Made by a program: the position numbers and the translations under genes. From Bacteroidetes bacterium GWF2_40_14 (lineage in GTDB: Bacteria; Bacteroidota; Bacteroidia; Bacteroidales; UBA932): a DNA stretch of 61,923 nucleotides. The stretch lies in contig MEOK01000029.1 in NCBI GenBank assembly GCA_001769195.1, forward strand, positions 1 through 61,923, read 5' to 3'. Shown piece after piece: positions 1 through 8,003 of the stretch; positions within the stretch are counted from its first letter, which is position 1; each line of letters starts with the position of its first letter. The notes under the pieces were generated by a model. That model was not told where the DNA came from and searched no databases. It was given only the letters and a program-made list of their open reading frames with translations.

Positions 1-53
1 CGGCATCGGTGGACCAACTTAAACTGTTTCCACCATCTCAATTACAGCATGCA

Positions 54-212
54 GAACGTTCTTTTGCCGTTGTTCTGCTTCTCGGCACACCATGAAAAGT
101 TGCCGATTGCGGATTGTTTTCCTGTTGAACCGCATCGCCTTTGTTGGGGGCTGTGACCTTTGTTGTCCACACGAAACCGGCAATTAATTCTAGTGGTATG
201 TTATGGGCTGGG
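54..212. repeat. attC-like palindromic element, copy A
   Basis: This intergenic element resembles the one at 1456-1596 over most of its length (shared blocks such as TTTCCTGT, GGGCTGTG and CTTTGTTGTCC, and a GTTA..GGCTGGG end). An inner arm TTGCCG (100-105) pairs with CGGCAA (178-183). In the other copy the same arms are TTGGGG and CCCCAA, so both sides changed together and pairing is kept. This looks like a folded recombination site of the integron attC kind or a related structured repeat. It sits just downstream of the repeat-protein gene, as expected for a cassette boundary. No integrase is visible in the window. Confidence 0.55.
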
Positions 213-217
213 TTTCA

Positions 218-622
218 TTAATATGGGCCAATTAATGTAGCAATTAGTGAATATTTAAAAATTCCGTCTAACGTTGCTAAACAATCGGAATAACTCGTTG
301 AATTTCCTCTATATACTTTTTTATCTTCTATCGTTAGTAGGCAATCTGAATAACTTGTGGAGTTGCCTTTGTAAACTTTATCCTTGCTTATTGTATATAT
401 ACAGTCTGAATAACTGGTAGAGTTTCCTTTATAAATTGTATCACCACAAATAGTGAATAAGCAGTCGGAATAGCTAGTGGAATTTCCTTTATAGATTTTG
501 TCTCCATTAATAGTAAATAAACAGTCTGAATAGCCTGTAGAATTTGCTTTGTAAACTTTATTCCCGTCTATCGTGAATATGCAGTCAGAATACCCGGTAG
601 AATTTCCTTTATATACCTTCAT
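218..622 (-). CDS. Six-repeat small protein (possible 4-fold beta-flower type)
   Basis: 134 residues built of six near-identical 20-residue repeats, each running roughly K-[VI]-Y-[KR]-[GA]-NST-x-YSDC-[LI]-x-T-I-x-x-x, followed by a short hydrophobic tail (KYSLIATLIGPY). There is no signal peptide. Every repeat carries one Cys in the YSDC motif. Such glycine/asparagine-rich short repeats are typical of small beta-propeller-like or beta-flower folds; RefSeq uses the name 4-fold beta flower for similar Bacteroidota proteins, which I recall but cannot check here. The gene lies between two attC-like elements, so it may be a captured cassette. Function unknown. The repeats also make it prone to copy-number change. 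Confidence 0.6.
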   Translation of the reverse strand: MKVYKGNSTGYSDCIFTIDGNKVYKANSTGYSDCLFTINGDKIYKGNSTSYSDCLFTICGDTIYKGNSTSYSDCIYTISKDKVYKGNSTSYSDCLLTIEDKKVYRGNSTSYSDCLATLDGIFKYSLIATLIGPY

Positions 623-697
623 TTTAGTAAAGTTTTTTAAGTGTTATATTTTGAAATTTATAATAAACCATTGTCAGCTTCAATTTGAATTGGTTTG

Positions 698-1429
698 TCA
701 ACAATTAACATAAATCGTCGGACTACCATTTGATTTATAATTGGATAATGATCCATTTATATATTTGCTTCTAATGTTTTCGTCCGCAATTTGTCCATTA
801 AACCCAACTCTCATTTTTTGGGTGCTTTCATCAAATGTATCGTACCATTCATTTACTTCATATACCTCTCTTGCAAGACCAAGATACGCAGCAATCACAT
901 ATTTTACATTAATAACCCTATTGCAACTTAGCCGCCACCTCTCGTGGACAATTCTATATAACTCTTCAGGAGGCATACCGTACCAATAAAGTTTATTTAC
1001 AATTATTATTAAAGCTTTTTCTTCGACATTTATAGTTTTTGCTTCATAGAATTGAACTATATCTGTCGCCGTTTTTAGTCCTCTGTCAAAACTATGATGT
1101 CCTTTTACTAGATTTTTTAATTTAAAATTGAACCCTTCACAGAGTCTTGAATAATCTATTAATGTAGATTCTATTTCAAGAGCATGAAATGGTTCAAGCC
1201 CATGTCTAATGATATAATGAATAGGCTCTTGACCATCATTCTTGATTTTTCGTATCTGGTCAAGTTTGTCCGTTTCAAAAGATGATTCTAATGCTAAATT
1301 CATGTGTGCAAAAACTCTGTTTCCACACCCCTTACCAATGTAAAAAACTTCATTGTTCCTTGGATCAATGAGGCAATATACATAGTGATTTAATCTCTCA
1401 ATAACAGCTCGTGAAAATTCTTTTGTCAT
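698..1429 (-). CDS. GIY-YIG nuclease-domain protein
   Basis: 243 residues. The N-terminal 100 residues carry a GIY-YIG domain: YVYCL (16-20) and FYIGKG (29-34), followed by a conserved Arg (R38) and a His (H42) in GCGNRVFAHM, with a Glu near 92 (EIESTLI) that fits the metal-binding Glu. This variant resembles the COG3680/LEM-3-like GIY-YIG group. The C-terminal 130 residues are of unknown fold. The family cuts DNA or acts as a structure-specific nuclease; the target here is unknown. It lies alone between attC-like copies A and B, consistent with a mobile cassette. Domain call is firm, function is not. Confidence 0.75.
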   Translation of the reverse strand: MTKEFSRAVIERLNHYVYCLIDPRNNEVFYIGKGCGNRVFAHMNLALESSFETDKLDQIRKIKNDGQEPIHYIIRHGLEPFHALEIESTLIDYSRLCEGFNFKLKNLVKGHHSFDRGLKTATDIVQFYEAKTINVEEKALIIIVNKLYWYGMPPEELYRIVHERWRLSCNRVINVKYVIAAYLGLAREVYEVNEWYDTFDESTQKMRVGFNGQIADENIRSKYINGSLSNYKSNGSPTIYVNC

Positions 1430-1455
1430 AATTTAAAGTCGTGGTTAGTGGCGGT

Positions 1456-1596
1456 GCCCATAACGTTCGGAACTATATGCAGTTGGGGATTGCGGGTTGC
1501 TTTCCTGTCGAACCCCGATACCGTTGTTGCGGGCTGTGGGCTTTGTTGTCCGCACCGAAACCCCAATTGACATATAGTTTTTGTTAGCGGCTGGGC
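1456..1596. repeat. attC-like palindromic element, copy B
   Basis: A 141-bp element with nested inverted arms: GCCCATAAC (1456-1464) against GTTAGCGGCTGGGC (1583-1596) with a bulge, CTATATG (1473-1479) against CATATAG (1571-1577), and TTGGGG (1483-1488) against CCCCAA (1561-1566). The outer TAAC/GTTA ends match the conserved core of integron attC sites (RYYYAAC and GTTRRRY) only loosely. It separates the GIY-YIG gene from the metallo-hydrolase pair. Confidence 0.6.
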
Positions 1597-1613
1597 TTCT
1601 TTTTTGATCTCCG

Positions 1614-2507
1614 TCAACTTGTCCGAACATGCAAGAAGTTTTTAAAGTTTGTATCTGATGAAGTTCCAAAACTCACGTATATTTCTCCGTCAGAATTTGT
1701 TGTTAAACATTTTCTTTCAGATGATGTTCCATTTCCTTTGAAAACTGTCCAACCTCGACTTTTTTGCGAGTATCTTCCATTAGCACTTGTGTCGCAAAAC
1801 CTGCCGTCTGAGACAACAGTAAGTCGAGGATTTACAAGATTGACAAAGTCATTGTTATAACCGTTTTCTCTTCCATGATGTGGTGCAAGTAGAATATCTG
1901 CATCTTTAACAGCTGTTTTGAAAGTATCCCGTTTCATAAGTTCTTCAAATGAACATGCCTCATTGTCGCCTGGAATTACAACTTTAATTCCTGCGTATTC
2001 AACAACGGTAACTATGCTGTGATTATTAAAATTATCATGTGAACAAGTTGTGGGAGTGAAACTTAAAATTTTCATTGCACCAAAATTATCTGGATTATCA
2101 GGGTCGTCCGTTCCTCCTCCAATAGGTTGATTATATCTGTCGTTTATATCGCAATACTTTTCAAATTTTGGTTTGTCCTGATTTCTAAATGTTATTACGT
2201 CATTTTCTTCTTGCATTACCTCAGCATTCGTAATTTGTTTTGGTCTATGCAATACTTTGGGTTTTAGAGCGTCAAAATTTAAAATATCATCTATGTGGTC
2301 TAAGTGAGGATGGGTTATAATTACATAGTCTAATTGCTGAACGCCATAATTGTTTTTTAGGTGTAGTAAGGGGCTAAATGATGTGTTCCTTCCTGAATAG
2401 TCACCAATTCCTAAATCAATGACAATGTGCTTATTGTTTGGAGTTTTAATGTATGTCGCATGCCCATGCTGAACATCCCAAAAAACCATTTCTACTTGTG
2501 AACTCAT
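1614..2507 (-). CDS. Metallo-beta-lactamase-fold hydrolase (ComEC-like soluble domain)
   Basis: I start the gene at the ATG at 2507 (MSSQVEM), 10 bp after the stop of the upstream gene, rather than at the longer start at 2540 that would overlap it; this gives 297 residues. The metal motif is H66-P-H68-L-D70-H71, followed by VIPGDNEA and LLAPHHGRENG, the order seen in the ComEC/Rec2-like branch of metallo-beta-lactamase hydrolases. No signal peptide or membrane segment is present, so it is likely cytosolic. The family hydrolyses phosphodiesters or related bonds; the substrate here is unknown. It is probably co-transcribed with the membrane protein upstream (2518-3009), suggesting a two-protein unit. 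Confidence 0.75.
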   Translation of the reverse strand: MSSQVEMVFWDVQHGHATYIKTPNNKHIVIDLGIGDYSGRNTSFSPLLHLKNNYGVQQLDYVIITHPHLDHIDDILNFDALKPKVLHRPKQITNAEVMQEENDVITFRNQDKPKFEKYCDINDRYNQPIGGGTDDPDNPDNFGAMKILSFTPTTCSHDNFNNHSIVTVVEYAGIKVVIPGDNEACSFEELMKRDTFKTAVKDADILLAPHHGRENGYNNDFVNLVNPRLTVVSDGRFCDTSANGRYSQKSRGWTVFKGNGTSSERKCLTTNSDGEIYVSFGTSSDTNFKNFLHVRTS

Positions 2508-2517
2508 ATTTTTTTGT

Positions 2518-3009
2518 TTAAGGATTATTGTTAGCATCAATTCTTTTTGTGATGTAGTTTGTCTGTTTACGGTAAGAATAGAGAAACATCAGAAGAATTA
2601 GAAATACAAGAATTAAGGTTGTTACATTTTGTGGAATGTCCCAACGAACTTGAAAATGGTTGTATAATTTTAGAAGTAATAAAATGACAAACATGGCGGT
2701 GATAGTCCTGTAAGTATTATTTACCTCTGAAAATAATTCAATCTTATCATCCTTTTTTGACGCATAAACAAAACTTCTATAGTCCGCAAATTTTAGAAAG
2801 GAAATCTTCTTCAAGATTGGCTCAATGAATAAAGAACCGAACCTACTAATAACCATTCCAATGAAGTAGTAAAGAAATGCTCCGATGAAATCATTGTCTT
2901 GAATAAAATTATAGTCCGTAAACTGCTTAGAAATACAAACAAAAAGAATACCCGGTAGTAAGTAGTTAAACAAGTTGTAAGAAGAAATTTTGTCAAGTAG
3001 CTCTTTCAT
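2518..3009 (-). CDS. Four-helix membrane protein paired with the metallo-hydrolase
   Basis: 163 residues with about four membrane segments: NLFNYLLPGILFVCI (13-27), GAFLYYFIGMVISRFG (about 43-58), TAMFVILLLLKLY (about 103-115) and VTTLILVFLILLMFLYSY (about 128-146). A charged stretch (KKDDKIELFSEVNNTYRT) lies between helices 2 and 3, and a basic tail follows the last helix. I do not recognise a named family, though the arrangement (LLPG motif, then RxGSLFIEP) looks conserved. It is 10 bp upstream of the metallo-hydrolase and likely forms an operon with it. A membrane protein next to a soluble enzyme is a common layout in bacterial defence and toxin modules, but that is inference only. Confidence 0.6.
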   Translation of the reverse strand: MKELLDKISSYNLFNYLLPGILFVCISKQFTDYNFIQDNDFIGAFLYYFIGMVISRFGSLFIEPILKKISFLKFADYRSFVYASKKDDKIELFSEVNNTYRTITAMFVILLLLKLYNHFQVRWDIPQNVTTLILVFLILLMFLYSYRKQTNYITKRIDANNNP

Positions 3010-3103
3010 GTCTGTTTATTTATATCGACAGTTTTCGTCAGTTTCTATCTTGAAGTCAGTTTGCACGGTCGCCATAGCCTTGCCGCTAACTTTCTTGTTA
3101 GTA

Positions 3104-3393
3104 TTATAAAATATACATCAAGCCTTCTGTACCCCGAGGTGTTGTTGTGCCTTTGTATATAATTCACCTAATAAATTGTCTGCTAAATGAGGTTAGAAAA
3201 CTAAAACTGACCTCTAATTCGGCTTTGCTCCCTCTGCAATCAAATCAAATCAATTCAAACCAACCTAATCCCCCATCGTAATCTTTTGGCTGTCAAATAT
3301 AAATAAAATATTAAACACTAATAAATGAAAATAATCTATTTTACACCAAAGTTTTCAACAAAATGGACCTTAATATATTCGTATAACTAATTC
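3104..3393. repeat. About 290-bp direct repeat, copy 1
   Basis: This block matches 11591-11884 in the same orientation with many small differences; shared blocks include TTTGTATATAATTC, TTCGGCTTTGCTCCC, CGTAATCTTTTGGC and TTTTACACCAAAGTTTTCAA. It contains no open frame. The two copies enclose about 8.2 kb that holds the 833-residue gene and the queC operon. An intergenic stretch from 3394 to 3734 follows, in which I see nothing recognisable. Confidence 0.75.
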
Positions 3394-3734
3394 TAGTGAT
3401 TTTTATAAGCTTCGACTGAGGGTGGCCCCACAATTTGATATGTTTAGTGAAGGGGCACAATGAAAACGGAATGGGGTTCAAGATGCTCAGGAATATTCAT
3501 CACTAACTACAATATATGTTTTATCGGATGCTTACAAACATTTTTAAAAAAAACATGTCACTTAACGACCGAGTTTACATATAGTTGGTGATAATATAGC
3601 CTCTTATTATCAACTGTGAAGTAAGCTTGCAAGCGATAGAAAAGCTCGTATAACAATCTAAATCCCATTTACATGTAAGCTTTTTTTACTGGCCGTATTT
3701 TTCATGATATCTAGTTTCACCATTTTAAAAAGCA

Positions 3735-6236
3735 CTACCATATCCCATTTGCTACAATTCTATTATTATGTCCTGAGCATGCAGGGCAATTTGATCCACA
3801 ATAATTACATTGCAGTCCAGTGTGATTTGGGTCATTTGGTCTGCAACTCTTGCAATCTCTGCTGTCAAGGGGTTCACTTGTTTTGTGTGACTCACATTTC
3901 CCGTTCAAGCAATGCGTAAAACGAATTATTTGCTTATCATTGCATTTGTCATTGATGCAATGAAATAGAGGTACTGCATAATATCCTAACGTGCTTGGTC
4001 GGAATGGTAAAGGTCTAAGAACTTCTTTACAACTTCTACAAAATAGATGTTCCACAATTTGGTTCATTCTATTTGCCCATCCAGCTAAAGTGGCAAGTGC
4101 AATTTTTTCTATTTTGATGTTTAAAGCTTCAGAAATTTCTGAAAGTGTCCATTGGTCATAAGGCTGATTTATATTAACTATATCATTTCTAGTAGCACAA
4201 TAGCTACCCTTACACCAGTAAAATTCATATTGTTCGGTTGATGGTCTATTTGTTTGTGAATCCCAGAGAGATTCTTTCTTCCACGGACGCCCCTCACAAT
4301 AGCAACACAATGTGTCTTTTGTATAAGTTGACACCTCTCCTGCTACATACCAACGCCTAACCCCATTTTGTTGCCAAAGTTCCGCATTATAATATTTGCG
4401 CCCGTCGCAGAGACTTAAGATATTGCTGATTGTGAAATTGTCAAGGAAAGATTTAGATTCAAAGTTTTGGCTCGATAAAACTTCAAAATGTTTTTTAAAA
4501 ACTTCGCTTAACTTTCCTAGTAGTATTTTCTCTGTATAATTTGATTCTTGGATAAATGCTTTTATTAGTAGTGCACTGATTTCTGTCCATTGGAAAGAAT
4601 TTAATATTTCTAAAAGCTGACTTTTACTTAACCTTTGTTTGTGTAATTGAAAAATTAAAAACTTAACCGAAAGGCATTGAACAATTCCTTTATTGATTTG
4701 TAAGAATTGTTTGCAATCCTCTGTCAGATTGAAGTTTGATGAAGAATTCAAATATAGAAGAAAGGCAGTTAAGGGCTTGTTTGATATTCTTACTTCTTCA
4801 GATATATTGTAGTCTGAATATTCTTCAACGAAGTTTACAATTTCAGTTTCCGTTTTGAAAATAATGTTCTGATATGCAAATTTTTGTGAATTGAGGTGTT
4901 TTGTAAGAATGCCTAGTTCTAAGATTGCAATTGGATATTTTATTGAAAGCTGCTTATAGAATTTATCAATGAAGTGTATTGACAATACATGATTATTTTT
5001 CTCTTTTAAGAAACTAATTATTCTTAAGTAATCAGGACTTGAATTTTCTCTTTCAATAGAATAATATTCGTCAATAAGAACTTTAGCAAGTTCATTTTTA
5101 GGTTCACAGGATTCGATTAGTTTAATAATATTCGAAGATGATATTTCATTTATGTTATTTGATATGACTTTTCTAAAAGTATCCATTTGACAGTTATCGG
5201 TCAATTGTGAAATTAGAACTGTAAAAACAGAATCTTTTAAAGTTTTTTCAGATAAAAGTTCCAATAATTGATTTTCATCAATAATATGGTAATCCTTTAA
5301 TTCCATAAATATATTAATCAGCTCGTTTGCTGAAATACGTTCTCTCTCGGAAAGCAAATTATTTCTTAGCTTTTTAATTAAATTGTCTTCAATTGGATTT
5401 ACCGGAATAAGCGATTTTAACTTATCAACATAATTATAGACATTGAAGGAAAATAGATTTATAGTTTGAATAGCGATTCCTGAAACTTTAAAAACAGAAT
5501 ATATTTTCCAGATTTCTTCAAAACTCCATTCAATATCCTTTAAAATGTTTATAAAACTTTGGGGTATTTGCTCTTCAGTAAGTCTTTTATTTCTGATTGT
5601 TTCCGTTAAATTGAGGATATCATTCTTGTTTTGTGCTGTCCAGTTGATTAATATGTTATTAAGAAGTGAATTATTAAATGATTTTTTGAGAAAATTTATT
5701 TTTTCATCATATTTTAAAGGAGAAATATATTCTGAAATGTAATTATCAATAAATTGTTCATCGGCACCAATCTTAAGTAATAAACCCCAAGCATCTGCAT
5801 TATTTTCTCTTTGTAATATTTTAATAACTAATGCTTTGTCTTCTAAATCTAGGTACTTGTATTCATCCTTTACTGTATTATAAATTGCATTTTCAAGTTC
5901 GTGTATATCAATTAATTCTGCAAATTGGGAGACTGTTTTTAAATTAATTTCACTAATCGATTTTACATCGGTAGCAAAGAAACCTTTATAACCCTTATTT
6001 AGATAAAGTGTTACTGTTTCTCCATTATAAAGTTGCTTTTCTGTTGATAACGCACTTTCTGATACGTGCACTTTATCTGCTTTAACAACCTTTGCACACC
6101 TTATTTCAGAAATAATACCGAATTTATTTTTGTAGTAGTCAAAGAACAAAAGTTTGCCAATCGCAGCAACTGGTTGAATTATGTCAATCCTACTATCATA
6201 TTCTCTTTGTATGCTATTAATTCTCTTATTGTCCAT
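3735..6236 (-). CDS. Large protein with cold-shock-like N terminus and zinc-ribbon C terminus
   Basis: 833 residues. Residues about 27-95 match a cold-shock/S1-like OB fold: GKLLFFDYYKNKFGII, then VHVSESAL, NGETVTLYL and KGFFATDV, the order of a CSD nucleic-acid-binding domain. Residues 100-640 are mostly helical and unrecognised, possibly repeat-like. The last 190 residues hold at least eight Cys pairs (C645/C647, C675/C680, C733/C736, C760/C765, C776/C781, C795/C798, C810/C813, C817/C820), which suggests several zinc ribbons. There is no signal peptide or nuclease motif I can name. The layout fits a nucleic-acid-binding scaffold or sensor. It stands alone, between a direct repeat and a small mobile-like element, and its AT-rich composition is typical of the island. 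Confidence 0.7.
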   Translation of the reverse strand: MDNKRINSIQREYDSRIDIIQPVAAIGKLLFFDYYKNKFGIISEIRCAKVVKADKVHVSESALSTEKQLYNGETVTLYLNKGYKGFFATDVKSISEINLKTVSQFAELIDIHELENAIYNTVKDEYKYLDLEDKALVIKILQRENNADAWGLLLKIGADEQFIDNYISEYISPLKYDEKINFLKKSFNNSLLNNILINWTAQNKNDILNLTETIRNKRLTEEQIPQSFINILKDIEWSFEEIWKIYSVFKVSGIAIQTINLFSFNVYNYVDKLKSLIPVNPIEDNLIKKLRNNLLSERERISANELINIFMELKDYHIIDENQLLELLSEKTLKDSVFTVLISQLTDNCQMDTFRKVISNNINEISSSNIIKLIESCEPKNELAKVLIDEYYSIERENSSPDYLRIISFLKEKNNHVLSIHFIDKFYKQLSIKYPIAILELGILTKHLNSQKFAYQNIIFKTETEIVNFVEEYSDYNISEEVRISNKPLTAFLLYLNSSSNFNLTEDCKQFLQINKGIVQCLSVKFLIFQLHKQRLSKSQLLEILNSFQWTEISALLIKAFIQESNYTEKILLGKLSEVFKKHFEVLSSQNFESKSFLDNFTISNILSLCDGRKYYNAELWQQNGVRRWYVAGEVSTYTKDTLCCYCEGRPWKKESLWDSQTNRPSTEQYEFYWCKGSYCATRNDIVNINQPYDQWTLSEISEALNIKIEKIALATLAGWANRMNQIVEHLFCRSCKEVLRPLPFRPSTLGYYAVPLFHCINDKCNDKQIIRFTHCLNGKCESHKTSEPLDSRDCKSCRPNDPNHTGLQCNYCGSNCPACSGHNNRIVANGIW

Positions 6237-6285
6237 TTAATTATTCTTCTTTTCTTTAATGGCTCGTACTGTCCTAAAATGATTG

Positions 6286-6340
6286 GTAACGGTGGGCATG
6301 AGTCCAGTTGGGGAATTCGAAACACTTTCCTTACCAGGCT
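6286..6340. repeat. Remnant of attC-like element
   Basis: The segment GGTAACGGTGGGCATG through CAGTTGGGGAATTCG and CACTTTCCTTACC resembles the left half of copy B (TAACG, CAGTTGGGGATTGCG, GCTTTCCTG). The right half is missing; the small element starting at 6404 may have replaced it. It suggests the 833-residue gene was also once bounded by such a site. Confidence 0.35.
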
Positions 6341-6403
6341 TACTGCCTTGGTAAAAATACGATCCTATATATTTAACGCTTACATCCCAATTAAATTTAT
6401 GTT

Positions 6404-6773
6404 ATGTTGAACTAAATCCCTCCCGGGATAGTTTTTCAGCAAATAAAATTAAGCATAAATTCTGATTTGATGAACTTTACGGCAGTACAAACTTAAAAAG
6501 TAATGCCGTATGAGAAAAAAATCAGAATCAACCATTATTGAGAGGGCAATGGAATGCGTTCCAGGGTTCGACCGTGTCTTCCAGAGGCTTCATCAGCAGG
6601 TGGTTTTACGGGGTTAAAGCAATAAATCCTGTTCTTTAGGATCAGTTAAAAAAACTGCCTAGATCTTAAAAATTGAGGAATGAGAGTCTATCTTGGCAAA
6701 TAAAATATAATACCGGAAGACAGAAAAACGTTGATAAGTCCATAGTAAAATTGCCTAGGATGTAGTTCAACAT
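6404..6773. mobile_element. Small element bounded by 16-bp inverted repeats
   Basis: The ends ATGTTGAACTAAATCC (6404-6419) and GGATGTAGTTCAACAT (6758-6773) are inverted copies with one mismatch in 16. The 370 bp between them hold a truncated 35-codon frame at 6510-6617 and no full gene. This is the form of a decayed insertion sequence or MITE. The right end lies about 70 bp beyond the end of the membrane gene at 6845. Confidence 0.55.
6510..6617 (+). pseudogene. Truncated N-terminal fragment, recombinase-like
   Basis: An ATG-started frame of 35 codons (MRKKSESTIIERAMECVPGF..., ending QQVVLRG then TAA). It resembles, from memory, the N-terminal start of tyrosine-recombinase/integrase-type proteins that travel with IS91-like elements in Bacteroidota, which normally continue for some 300 residues. 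Here a stop ends it inside the element flanked by 16-bp inverted repeats. It is too short to work as a recombinase. The family assignment is tentative. Confidence 0.35.
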
Positions 6774-6844
6774 GGACTACAGGCTGGGCACTGCATGCCG
6801 CATAAAGTTCTATTTATTACCGCAAGTAGTTTAAGAATTTCTTA

Positions 6845-7462
6845 TTAGTATGGTTTACTATTTTCAGAATACGTGACTTTTAAATAACCATTTGCGATCT
6901 TAAAATAAAATAAATTCTGAAGTAATATGCTAAATATGAAAGTGCCACAAAAAATAAAAAAACTTTTCCATGTTATTATATCTTCTAAAAGATCAAACAA
7001 AAGAAGTATGCCCAAATACAAAATAAATCCATTAATAACTTGAATAACAAACTGCCACCAATAGGTGCCAGAGAATAGCCTTGCTTTTGGTAAAGTTTTA
7101 TCTGATAACTGAACAATATTCCACATAGTATAATCTAATTCAATGAAATACTTTCTTATATTATTAATAATTGCAAAATGTTCAAGTTGAACCTTTCTAA
7201 TTTTTGCTAAAACACAAATAAATAAATGGCCTAAAATTGCTACAATTAACATTATTATTGATACAATCTCATTCAAGTTAGAAATATTAATGGATTCATC
7301 CTTCCCTTTTATAACAAGAAGAAAACCTGCTATTGAAATACCAGCAATTGAAATAAAGAAACTTGTAATCTTATTTCGTAAAGAATCCATCTGATAAGTA
7401 AGTTGGACAGCTGTTTTATATTCTTCTAAAAGAAAAGTTTCCTTTTTATTCAAATCACTCAT
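6845..7462 (-). CDS. Four-helix membrane protein, last gene of the queC operon
   Basis: 205 residues. A charged N terminus (MSDLNKKETFLLEEYKTA) leads into four hydrophobic segments: SFFISIAGISIAGFLLVI (about 35-52), IVSIIMLIVAILGHLFICVLA (about 66-86), FVIQVINGFILYLGILLLF (about 138-156) and SFFIFCGTFIFSILLQNLFYF (about 167-187). The two helical hairpins are separated by about 50 polar residues. No enzyme motif is seen. It begins 69 bp after the deoxyribosyltransferase stop, with no clear terminator between them, so it is probably the fifth gene of the operon. Small multi-helix proteins often act as membrane-disrupting effectors in abortive-infection systems; that role here is inference. Confidence 0.55.
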   Translation of the reverse strand: MSDLNKKETFLLEEYKTAVQLTYQMDSLRNKITSFFISIAGISIAGFLLVIKGKDESINISNLNEIVSIIMLIVAILGHLFICVLAKIRKVQLEHFAIINNIRKYFIELDYTMWNIVQLSDKTLPKARLFSGTYWWQFVIQVINGFILYLGILLLFDLLEDIITWKSFFIFCGTFIFSILLQNLFYFKIANGYLKVTYSENSKPY

Positions 7463-7531
7463 ACTGCTTCTAATTTATCAAGTTGTTAATTTTACTGCTA
7501 TTTTTTTTATTGAAAGAACACTTTACAGATA

Positions 7532-8002
7532 TTAAACTAGAGTTCTGTCTTTGTATGTATTTTTTGCATAATGATCATTTTTTAGTGTACATATATATTT
7601 TATAAGTTCATTCCTATTATTAAATATTTGTTTTAATGCACAATCAATCATAATATTGTTACCAAACTTATCTTGTGTTCTATGATCAGTTTTATACCCT
7701 ATACATATTTTCCCTTTTGCAAAACCATAACCTAATTCAAAACACATTCCTTCGTCTAAAACTCGACCATCTAACAAACAAAGTATAATATCCGAATTAT
7801 CAATAGCTTCAATATCCTTTTTGAAAATGTAACTTCTAGAATCCTGGATAGAAAATCCTTGTTCTATATATTCGTAAAATAAACCCCCGTCACGTTGAGG
7901 AAGATAAACTTTAAAATCTTCTTTTTCAAGTGAGATTGTGAATTCATGATTTCTAGATCTTTCTATATCATTAAAGAGTGGTGCGGCAATATATATCATC
8001 AT
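7532..8002 (-). CDS. Nucleoside 2-deoxyribosyltransferase family protein
   Basis: 156 residues, near the family's usual length of 140-160. The N terminus MIYIAAPLFND and the motif LLDGR-x-x-D-E-G-M-C-F-E-L-G-Y-G (76-92) match the NDT superfamily; E89 fits the nucleophilic Glu and D78-G79 the ribose-binding loop. NDTs swap bases between deoxynucleosides or hydrolyse nucleotides to free bases; DNPH1-like and defence-linked relatives do the latter. The ATG follows the stop of the SIR2/kinase gene by one base, so translation is probably coupled. Neighbouring queC and the kinase-like domain point to nucleobase or nucleotide chemistry. The exact substrate is unknown. Confidence 0.8.
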   Translation of the reverse strand: MMIYIAAPLFNDIERSRNHEFTISLEKEDFKVYLPQRDGGLFYEYIEQGFSIQDSRSYIFKKDIEAIDNSDIILCLLDGRVLDEGMCFELGYGFAKGKICIGYKTDHRTQDKFGNNIMIDCALKQIFNNRNELIKYICTLKNDHYAKNTYKDRTLV

Positions 8003-8003
8003 T

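Noticed and set aside
1-40. An insertion-sequence end (GTGGACCAACTTAAACTGTTTCCAC)-like segment at the window start
   Set aside because: It looks like it could be an IS terminus, but the window begins here and no transposase or partner end is visible.
1426-1669. Two short minus-strand frames near the attC-like element
   Set aside because: They run through the structured element and the end of the metallo-hydrolase gene; no homology is apparent.
2508-2540. Longer start for the metallo-hydrolase at 2540
   Set aside because: It would overlap the upstream gene and add residues (MMLTIILKQKN) that are not part of the fold.
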